10,173 nucleotides of DNA from the NCBI GenBank assembly GCA_964384675.1, contig CAYLNK010000251.1:1-10173 (forward strand), written 5' to 3'. Below are positions 1-4,689 of this stretch, piece by piece; within the stretch, counting starts at the first letter, position 1, and every line of letters starts with the position of its first letter. The position numbers were made by a program, and so were the translations under genes. Origin of the DNA: CAYLNK01 sp964384675 (GTDB taxonomy: Bacteria > Acidobacteriota > Thermoanaerobaculia > UBA5066). The notes beneath the pieces were generated by a model. That model ran no database searches. It was not told the origin of the DNA and worked only from the letters and a program-made list of their open reading frames with translations.

Positions 1-974
1 GCCGCCAGGCCCGCCGCCGCCGCCAGGCTCGTCTTGCCGACGCCTCCGGGCCCCGCCAGGACGAGGAGGCGCGACTCCAGGAGCCACGGCGCCGCGTCGA
101 GCGTGTCCTCGGGCAGCGGGGGGGCGGTCCGGGCGGACGCCCGGCGAGGGCGCTTCTCGCCGGCGAGGGCGTCACGGAACGCCGCGAAGAACGTCGGCTC
201 GTCCGCGGCCTCGTCGGGGTCGATCTCGTCGATGCGGACGGAAGGCAGGTCGAGGCGGGGCACGGTCTCGGCCGCGCCGCTCCGCCCGATCCGGTTCTCC
301 ACGAGCAGGCCGGTCGCCAGCCCCGCCTTCTCGCGCGCGCCGGCGACCATCTCCTCGGCCTCGCGCGCCGCCAGCTCGGCCGGCTCGGCGACGACCACCA
401 GGAGCGTGCGCTCCGGGTCGGAGAGCAGGGTGTCGAGGTCCGTGCCCATCCTCCGGAGCGGTCCGGGCGGAATGGTGCGCACCAGCGTGCGCGGGATACC
501 GACCAGCGACAACGCGTGTCCGGTGGCCGGCGCGTCGATGACGAAGAGGTCGTAGGCGTCCTTCTTCCGCTTCCCCTTCGCCTGCTGCTCCATCGTGTGC
601 CACACCTTCCCGAGGAGGAGGAGGTCCGGCAGCCCGGGCGTGGCGCGGGTGAAGTACCTGAAGACCGACGAGCCGAGGATCCGGTCCGCGACGAAGCCGA
701 GCGGGACGACCGTCCGGACGAAATCCGAAAGGAGCGGCTCGAAGTCGGACGTCATGCCGTGGAGGCGCGGCTCGAGCGGAATGGCGTCGTAGCCGTGGTC
801 GACCTTCCCGAAGAGCGCGGCCGCGTCGCCGCGCCCGTCGGTGCAGATGAGGAGAACGTTCTTGCCGCTCCGCGCCGCGAGCGACGCGATCGACGCCGCC
901 ACCGTCGTCTTCCCGACGCCGCCCTTTCCCGAGACGACGAGGAGGCGCCTCGAGAAGAGCGCGTCGACGCTCAC
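1..974 (-). CDS. ArsA/Get3-like anion-transporting ATPase, probably tandem two-domain (3' end outside window)
   Basis: This gene encodes a deviant-Walker-A P-loop ATPase of the ArsA/Get3 class (arsenite efflux ATPase and tail-anchored-protein targeting factor). Seen: starting at GTG 974-972, residues 15-24 read SGKGGVGKTT, followed by a switch-like DAPATGH at residues 147-153, which matches the DTAPTGH signature of the family. Near residue 302 the sequence begins again with a hydrophobic strand and a second P-loop, GPGGVGKTS at 308-316, and then leaves the window. This suggests two fused ATPase halves, as in classical ArsA, with residues 1-300 as the first half. The start overlaps the stop of the upstream SCP2-like gene by 4 bases (GTGA), so the two are probably coupled. 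No arsenic genes (arsB, arsR, arsD) are visible, so arsenite efflux is not supported. In this context a targeting or granule-associated role is more plausible, by inference only. The ATPase family is confident; the substrate is unknown. Confidence 0.88.
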   Translation of the reverse strand, partial: MSVDALFSRRLLVVSGKGGVGKTTVAASIASLAARSGKNVLLICTDGRGDAAALFGKVDHGYDAIPLEPRLHGMTSDFEPLLSDFVRTVVPLGFVADRILGSSVFRYFTRATPGLPDLLLLGKVWHTMEQQAKGKRKKDAYDLFVIDAPATGHALSLVGIPRTLVRTIPPGPLRRMGTDLDTLLSDPERTLLVVVAEPAELAAREAEEMVAGAREKAGLATGLLVENRIGRSGAAETVPRLDLPSVRIDEIDPDEAADEPTFFAAFRDALAGEKRPRRASARTAPPLPEDTLDAAPWLLESRLLVLAGPGGVGKTSLAAAAGLA

Positions 975-1411
975 GCGATCAGGTGGTTCAGCCCGTCGGC
1001 CTTCAGCATCGACACCCACGTCTTGTGGTACGGGGCGACGATCGGGAGGAAGTCCAGCACCTTCGCGAGGTCGCCGGTCTCCAGGAGGATCACCTTCCGC
1101 GCGATGGCGAGCGGGATGTTCTCCTTCCCCTGCAGGTAGCGGTTCGCGACGGCGGCGGTCATGTGCATCGTCACGACGGGCTCCCAGGTGCGCTTCGCGT
1201 CGCCCCACACCCAGAGGAGGTTGTGCCCCTTCCTCGCCCTCTTCTCGTCCGCGTCGCGGACGTTCAGGACCAGGGCGGCGTCGGTGAAGACGTAGCGCTG
1301 CGGCGTCCTCAGCGCCCGCAGCCGCGGCCCGATCGAGGGCTCGCGCGAGAGCGCGTCGAACAGGCGGTCGAGGACCTTCCGGAGCTCTTCCTGGCTCTTG
1401 AACGGCGCCAT
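971..1411 (-). CDS. SCP2-like sterol/lipid-binding domain protein
   Basis: This 146-residue soluble protein resembles the SCP2 sterol-transfer fold, a small domain with a hydrophobic tunnel that binds lipids or acyl-CoA. Seen: an N-terminal helix (about 5-23), beta-rich stretches around YVFTDAALVLNV and NLLWVWG, then a segment typical of SCP2 domains with a VTMHMTAA strand, NRYLQGKENIPLAIARK and a C-terminal helix after LETGDLAKVLDFLP. There is no signal peptide and no membrane segment. The ATG at 1409-1411 has only a weak, badly spaced Shine-Dalgarno. A TAGAAT -10 box ends 6 bases upstream, so the mRNA may start at or near the ATG. It is the first gene of a leftward pair with the ArsA/Get3-like ATPase (4-base overlap) and lies divergent from the phasin-SDR-acyltransferase operon. 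That setting fits lipid handling. Family call is moderate, made from overall pattern; the ligand is unknown. Confidence 0.62.
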   Translation of the reverse strand: MAPFKSQEELRKVLDRLFDALSREPSIGPRLRALRTPQRYVFTDAALVLNVRDADEKRARKGHNLLWVWGDAKRTWEPVVTMHMTAAVANRYLQGKENIPLAIARKVILLETGDLAKVLDFLPIVAPYHKTWVSMLKADGLNHLIA

Positions 1412-1416
1412 TCCCG

Positions 1417-1441
1417 GATTCTATCGGGGCCGAATAGAATC
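1417..1441. promoter_or_regulatory. Near-palindromic divergent promoter with a TAGAAT -10 box on each strand
   Basis: Between the divergent SCP2-like and phasin genes lies an inverted repeat with arms GATTCTATCGG and CCGAATAGAATC, where one extra A is a bulge and the centre is GG. Each arm carries TAGAAT, a good -10 hexamer: 1435-1440 on the plus strand, and 1423-1418 on the minus strand. The minus -10 ends 6 bases before the SCP2-like ATG. The plus -10 would start RNA near 1447, about 35 bases before the phasin ATG. No convincing -35 box is visible on either strand. The symmetry could be two back-to-back promoters competing for polymerase, or an operator for a dimeric regulator. The promoter role is inferred from motif and position. 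Confidence 0.55.
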
Positions 1442-1481
1442 ACGCGATGAACGCCGGCTCAGTCCGGCCGAGGAGCCCTCG

Positions 1482-1769
1482 ATGAACGACTCGCTTCTGT
1501 CCCAGCTCAAGGCCCGTGGGGAGGAGTACTTCACGGAGATCTCGAACAACCTCATGGCGAACCCCACCTTCATCGAGATGCTGAAGAAGGGGATCGCCGC
1601 CAAGGAGGTGGCCGACAAGCAGGTCGCCGAGGCGATGAAGCGCCTGAACGTCGCCACCCGCAAGGAGGTCCGCTCCCTGGAGCACCGGATCGCCGCCCTG
1701 GAGAGCGAGCTGGCCGAGCTGAAGGCCCCTCCGGCCCCGAAGAAGCGGGCCCGGAAGAAGGCCGTGTAG
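1482..1769 (+). CDS. Small phasin-like protein with coiled coil and basic tail
   Basis: This 95-residue protein resembles the granule-surface phasins that coat polyhydroxyalkanoate or lipid inclusions. Seen: a mixed helical N-terminal part (1-50), then RLNVATRKEVRSL at 54-66 leading into a leucine-rich coiled coil (66-80), then a Pro/Lys/Arg tail (82-95). A VPTRxEVxxL motif just before a coiled coil is typical of PhaF/PhaI-type phasins and of the C terminus of PhaE, and basic tails in PhaF bind DNA. The ATG at 1482 is chosen over the in-frame start at 1398 because GAGGAG sits 8 bases upstream, at about 1468-1473, and because the longer form would run back over the promoter and into the SCP2-like gene. 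It is the first gene of a plus-strand operon, and the SDR gene follows 5 bases after its stop. The same motif occurs in the phasin at 6049-6531. It could instead be a generic coiled-coil protein. Confidence 0.72.
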   Translation: MNDSLLSQLKARGEEYFTEISNNLMANPTFIEMLKKGIAAKEVADKQVAEAMKRLNVATRKEVRSLEHRIAALESELAELKAPPAPKKRARKKAV

Positions 1770-1774
1770 GAGCC

Positions 1775-2968
1775 ATGTCCGTCATGTCCGACGACAAGAC
1801 CACGCCGGCAAGGCGGCGCGCACGGCGTCCGCGCGGCGCCTCCGAGCCGCCCGGGACCGTGGTGGAGTTCACCCCGGCCGCCCGCCGGCGGAAGATCGCG
1901 ATCACCGGCGGCGCCGGGATCCTGGGGACGAAGCTGGTGAAGCTGCTGGCCGCCCGCGGCGATCGCGAGATCGTCGTGTTCGACCTCGCCAACGCCCACG
2001 ACCCCCCGCCGGAGGTCCGCCACCGCTTCATCGACCTGAACCTGCCGTACGCCGACGGCACGCTCCTGAAGCTGCTCCAGGAGGAGCGCCCGGACGAGCT
2101 GGTGCACCTCGCGGCCGTGAGGAGCCCGATGCGCGACTCGACCTACGCGCACGAGCTGAACTCGATCGGCACGCTCCACGTCCTGGCCGCCGCGGGCGAG
2201 GCCGGGATCAAGCGGATCATCATCGGCTCCACGACTCTCGTGTACGGGGCGCGCGGCGACAACCCGAACTACCTGACCGAGGACCACGTGCCCCGCCCCG
2301 ACCCGCAGGACCGTTTCGTGCGGGACTTCGTGGAGGCGGAGCAGCACGTCCGCCAGCACGTGAAGAGCCACCCGGACTGCTCGATCTCGGTGCTCCGGTT
2401 CGCGCCGTTCCTGTCGCCGGAGGTCCGCGACTACAGGGCCAGGATGCTCGAGGGACCGGTCCTGTTCACGCTCCTCGGCTACGACCCGCTCCTCCAAGTG
2501 CTCGACGTCGACGACGGCGTCGCGGCGCTCCTCGCGGCCGTCGACAGGCCGGAGGCGCGGGGCGTCTTCAACGTCACGCCGGACGGCGTGCTGCCCCTCT
2601 CCACGTTCTGCCTGCTGTACGGAACGCTCCCGATCCCGCTGCCGCACCCTCTCGCCTACACGGTCCACGAGAGCCTCTGGCTCGCCGGGATCGGCCTGAT
2701 GCCGGGCGTCCACGCCCACTACCTCCGCTACCTCTGCATCGCCGCCAACGACAAGGCCAAGAAGGTGCTCGGCTGGGCGCCGCGCCTGACCACGCTCGAG
2801 GTGGTCCTCGCCACGGTCAAGGCGCGCCGGGCGAAGGGACGGGCCATCGACTTCGACGAGCTGTCGAAAGCCGCGCTCGCCGCCGAGTACCGCTTCGCCC
2901 AGTCGGTCCGCCCGAAGGCGGCCGCCAAGCCCCGGGCCGCGCGGCCCGATCTGCAGGTGGCGTCATGA
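1775..2968 (+). CDS. Extended short-chain dehydrogenase (NAD-dependent epimerase/dehydratase-like) with degenerate active site
   Basis: This is a 397-residue Rossmann-fold protein of the extended SDR/epimerase superfamily. Seen: a basic, probably disordered N-terminal extension (1-38), a beta strand and glycine-rich nucleotide loop GGAGILG at 45-51, VVFDL ending the second strand with an acidic residue (D70) that favours NAD, HLAAV at 111-115, and the strand IIIGSTTLVYG (148-158). The YxxxK catalytic pair expected before the conserved E-A-E helix is replaced by FVRDF at 181-185. The usual proton-transfer chemistry is therefore doubtful, and it may be a binding or scaffold protein or use another residue. 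Known SDR substrates include nucleotide sugars, sterols and 3-oxo lipids; none can be chosen here. The ATG at 1775 follows AGGAG (1768-1772), which overlaps the phasin stop codon. An alternative ATG lies at 1784. The stop overlaps the acyltransferase start (ATGA), so the pair is coupled. The C-terminal tail is Ala/Arg/Lys-rich. Confidence 0.85.
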   Translation: MSVMSDDKTTPARRRARRPRGASEPPGTVVEFTPAARRRKIAITGGAGILGTKLVKLLAARGDREIVVFDLANAHDPPPEVRHRFIDLNLPYADGTLLKLLQEERPDELVHLAAVRSPMRDSTYAHELNSIGTLHVLAAAGEAGIKRIIIGSTTLVYGARGDNPNYLTEDHVPRPDPQDRFVRDFVEAEQHVRQHVKSHPDCSISVLRFAPFLSPEVRDYRARMLEGPVLFTLLGYDPLLQVLDVDDGVAALLAAVDRPEARGVFNVTPDGVLPLSTFCLLYGTLPIPLPHPLAYTVHESLWLAGIGLMPGVHAHYLRYLCIAANDKAKKVLGWAPRLTTLEVVLATVKARRAKGRAIDFDELSKAALAAEYRFAQSVRPKAAAKPRAARPDLQVAS

Positions 2969-3948
2969 GCGCCGTTCCGGCCGCCGCCCGCGTCCCGGGC
3001 GATCCGTACCCGGCCGACTTCGTCCCGAGCCTGGTGCCGAAGGCGACCGATCGCGAGGCGATCGAGGCGATCTTCGGCGCGGCCGCGCGCTTCCTGAAGG
3101 AGAACCCTGCGATCGTCTCGCCGCGCGCGGCGATCGACCTGTGGAACCTGTTCCGGCACCGGAACCGCTCCCTCGAGCTGGACGATTTCGGCGCCGACCC
3201 CGAGGCGGCGAAGGTGTGGCAGCCGCTCTTCGAGTTCCTCTATCGCGTCTGGTGGCGGGTCACTCTGACGGGGGTGGAGAACATCCCGAACGCCACCCGA
3301 GCGCTCATCGTGGCGAACCACTCCGGCGTGCTGCCGTGGGACGGCGGGATGCTGAAGTTCGGGATCGCCAACGAGCACCCGGCGCGCCGGCAGGCCCGGA
3401 TGCTCATCCTCGACATGTTCACGACGCTGCCGTTCCTCCAGCCGTGGCTGCGGCACCTGGGCGAGGTGCGCGCCTGCCCGGAGAACGGCGCGCGGCTCCT
3501 GGCCCGCGACGAGCTGGTCGCGGTCTTCCCCGAGGGCGTCAAGGGAATCGGCAAGCCGTTCGCCGACCGGTACCGCCTCGCGCGCTTCGGCCGGGGCGGC
3601 TTCGTCCGCCTGGCGCTGAAGGCGGGTGCGCCGATCATCCCGGTCTCGATCGTGGGGGCCGAGGAGACGTACCCGAAGATCGCGTCGATGGACTTCATCG
3701 GCCGCCCGCTCGGCCTGCCGTACTTCCCGGTCACCCCGACGTTCCCGCTCCTGGGCCCGCTCGGCGTGCTGCCGATGCCGACGAAGTGGTGGATCGACGT
3801 CGGCAAGCCGATCGAGCTGGGGCACGGGGCCGAGGTGGCCGACCGCCCGATGATCGTCAACGAGCTGGCGGATCGCGTGCGCACCACGCTCCAGCGGATG
3901 ATCGACTCGCGCCTGGCGCGGCGCGGGAACCTCTGGACGGGAGAGTGA
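2965..3948 (+). CDS. PlsC-type glycerolipid acyltransferase (lysophospholipid acyltransferase family)
   Basis: This 327-residue protein carries the glycerol-phosphate/lysophospholipid acyltransferase signature and probably transfers an acyl chain from acyl-CoA or acyl-ACP to a glycerolipid at the membrane. Seen: ANHSGVLPWDGG at 117-128 is block I, with histidine H119 and aspartate D126. The spacing is wider than the classical HX4D. FPEGVKG at 188-194 is the substrate-binding block, and PIIPVSIVGAEETY (213-226) is the later conserved strand. Residues 1-80 form an N-terminal extension with helices, and a hydrophobic stretch (90-103) may dip into the membrane. The ATG at 2965 overlaps the SDR stop by 4 bases and has AGGTGG upstream. 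The next gene starts at a GTGA overlap. Its operon with a phasin and its position opposite a patatin-type lipase suggest storage or membrane lipid remodelling. The family is confident; the acceptor (lysophosphatidate, diacylglycerol or other) is not known. Confidence 0.88.
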   Translation: MSAVPAAARVPGDPYPADFVPSLVPKATDREAIEAIFGAAARFLKENPAIVSPRAAIDLWNLFRHRNRSLELDDFGADPEAAKVWQPLFEFLYRVWWRVTLTGVENIPNATRALIVANHSGVLPWDGGMLKFGIANEHPARRQARMLILDMFTTLPFLQPWLRHLGEVRACPENGARLLARDELVAVFPEGVKGIGKPFADRYRLARFGRGGFVRLALKAGAPIIPVSIVGAEETYPKIASMDFIGRPLGLPYFPVTPTFPLLGPLGVLPMPTKWWIDVGKPIELGHGAEVADRPMIVNELADRVRTTLQRMIDSRLARRGNLWTGE

Positions 3949-4391
3949 CGGACGGGGTCGGGGGGGCCGCCGGTCCCGGCTCCCCCGTGCCTCCGTTCCT
4001 CGCCCGCGCCTCCCGCGGGCTGGGGCTGGCGGGCGCGGTCGCGCTCCTCGTCGCGGCGGCGGTCCACGCGATCGGCTACGTCACCACGTCGATCGCGATC
4101 GCCAACAGCGGCCTGAAGCCGGAGGTCCAGCAGGCGTTCCGGTCGCTCTGGTACGGCTACCTGCTCCAGCTGGTGGTGATCGCCGGGGTGCTGCTGGTGG
4201 CGGCCCTGCGGGCCGGCTCGGTCGCCAAGTCGGTGGTCCTGATCCTCGCGCTGCTGCCGCTCCTGAACGCGACGCTGCTCTTCGCGTACGACGTGTCCAA
4301 GGGCGCCGCTTCGCTGATGGGGCTCGGCTCCGTCCTCGTGCTCCTCGGTGCGATCGCACATTCCGGGGCCGCGCGTCCGGCGCTACGATAG
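3945..4391 (+). CDS. Small four-helix integral membrane protein, unknown function
   Basis: This gene encodes a 148-residue hydrophobic protein that I do not recognise. Seen: a Gly/Pro-rich cytoplasmic-type N terminus (1-20), then four likely transmembrane helices at about 26-49, 71-90, 93-115 and 121-138. Between TM1 and TM2 is a polar loop, NSGLKPEVQQAFRSLW. A short Arg-containing tail follows TM4. There are no obvious catalytic or metal-binding motifs. The GTG at 3945 is preferred because it overlaps the acyltransferase stop (GTGA), the join used repeatedly in this window, with GGGAG just upstream though close. A second in-frame GTG at 3987 would remove only the Gly-rich leader. The stop codon overlaps a possible -10 box (TACGAT, 4384-4389) for the micro-ORF cluster that starts 36 bases later. 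It may help the acyltransferase at the membrane, or act with the micro-peptides; both are inference from position. Confidence 0.75.
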   Translation: MTDGVGGAAGPGSPVPPFLARASRGLGLAGAVALLVAAAVHAIGYVTTSIAIANSGLKPEVQQAFRSLWYGYLLQLVVIAGVLLVAALRAGSVAKSVVLILALLPLLNATLLFAYDVSKGAASLMGLGSVLVLLGAIAHSGAARPALR

Positions 4392-4420
4392 CCGAGCACG
4401 GGAACGAATCCGCGGGAGGT
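4384..4420 (+). promoter_or_regulatory. Possible -10 box and strong Shine-Dalgarno ahead of the micro-ORF cluster
   Basis: TACGAT at 4384-4389 resembles a -10 hexamer and overlaps the stop codon of the membrane-protein gene. No good -35 is visible, so read-through from the upstream operon is equally possible. GGGAGGT at 4414-4420 is a near-ideal Shine-Dalgarno, 7 bases before the ATG at 4428. A strong ribosome site at this spacing supports real translation of the first micro-ORF. Confidence 0.45.
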
Positions 4421-4427
4421 CTCGTCC

Positions 4428-4493
4428 ATGACCGAGCTGATCGAGCTGCTCCTTTCCGTCCTCGAGCGCAGTCGCTGCCCCGTCGGAGGCTGA
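4428..4493 (+). CDS. Micro-ORF 1: hydrophobic peptide ending PVGG
   Basis: A 21-codon ORF starting MTELIELLLSVLE and ending with Arg, Ser, Arg, Cys and PVGG. It begins with ATG, preceded by the Shine-Dalgarno GGGAGGT at ideal spacing. The first 13 residues form a leucine/isoleucine-rich helix with acidic residues at 3, 6 and 13. The tail carries two arginines, a single cysteine (C17) and the PVGG terminus. It is the first of three tandem relatives; positions 1-9 of all three fit M-x-[DE]-L-[IL]-x-x-[IL]-L. Its last two Gly codons and the preceding base (CGGAGGC) form a ribosome-binding site for micro-ORF 2, whose GTG starts one base after this stop. There is no signal peptide, and the peptide is too short for a conventional domain. 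Function unknown. Possibilities are a membrane- or lipid-surface-active peptide, a signal peptide, a toxin-like peptide or a regulatory leader. Confidence 0.6.
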   Translation: MTELIELLLSVLERSRCPVGG

Positions 4494-4494
4494 C

Positions 4495-4551
4495 GTGATC
4501 GACCTCATTCTGGCCATCCTGCAGCGCGTGCACATGCCGGTGGGGGGCTGA
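4495..4551 (+). CDS. Micro-ORF 2: hydrophobic peptide ending PVGG
   Basis: An 18-codon ORF that reads MIDLILAILQRVHMPVGG. The start is GTG, one base after the stop of micro-ORF 1, with GGAGG 6 bases upstream inside the end of that ORF. It is the shortest and most hydrophobic of the three: the helix part (2-12) has one acidic and one basic residue, then His-Met and the PVGG tail. Compared with micro-ORF 1 the same residues use different codons (Pro CCG against CCC, Val GTG against GTC, Gly GGG against GGA), as expected if the peptide rather than the DNA is conserved. Its own Gly codons make a G-rich ribosome site (GGGGGG) for micro-ORF 3. Function unknown; it would most likely act with its two neighbours. 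Confidence 0.57.
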   Translation: MIDLILAILQRVHMPVGG

Positions 4552-4552
4552 C

Positions 4553-4618
4553 GTGGTCGAGCTGCTGGAGATCCTGCTGGGCCTGGTCGAGGTCCGCGGT
4601 CACGGGCCCGTCGGCTAA
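4553..4618 (+). CDS. Micro-ORF 3: hydrophobic peptide ending PVG
   Basis: A 21-codon ORF starting MVELLEILLGLVE and ending with Val, Arg, Gly, His, Gly and PVG before a TAA stop. The GTG start lies one base after the stop of micro-ORF 2, in the same junction pattern (GGC TGA C GTG). Ungapped alignment with micro-ORF 1 matches or is conservative at nearly every position from 1 to 13 (E3, L4, E6, L8, L9 and E13 identical; I/L, L/I, V/L, L/V swaps elsewhere). It has lost the final Gly and, fittingly, nothing follows that would need a ribosome site. No fourth copy is visible downstream or upstream. Function unknown. Confidence 0.57.
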   Translation: MVELLEILLGLVEVRGHGPVG

Positions 4619-4629
4619 CGCCCGGCGAC

Positions 4630-4650
4630 GTCCTCGACCGCGACGAGGAC
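4630..4650. terminator. Hairpin in the convergent gap after the micro-ORFs
   Basis: GTCCTCG (4630-4636) and CGAGGAC (4644-4650) form a perfect 7-bp stem with a 7-base loop, 12 bases after the TAA of micro-ORF 3. It lies in the 71-base gap between that ORF and the convergent lipase gene. There is no U-tract on either strand, so intrinsic termination is uncertain. It could instead be an RNA 3'-end stabiliser or a roadblock serving both strands. Confidence 0.35.
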
Positions 4651-4689
4651 CGGGAAGGACGACACGGCGGACGGGGGACTCCTGGCGCG

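Noticed and set aside
34..1287. Several plus-strand frames over the ATPase and SCP2-like genes
   Set aside because: Ser/Arg-rich shadow translations. The minus strand encodes the P-loop ATPase with GTG start and overlapping stop.
1398..1481. Longer start for the small phasin at 1398
   Set aside because: The extension would cross the divergent promoter and the start of the SCP2-like gene, and ATG 1482 has a good GAGGAG site.
1421..2719. A 432-codon minus-strand frame opposite the phasin and SDR genes
   Set aside because: Low-complexity Arg/Val/Glu composition and no motifs; the plus-strand SDR has a complete nucleotide-binding loop and good ribosome site.
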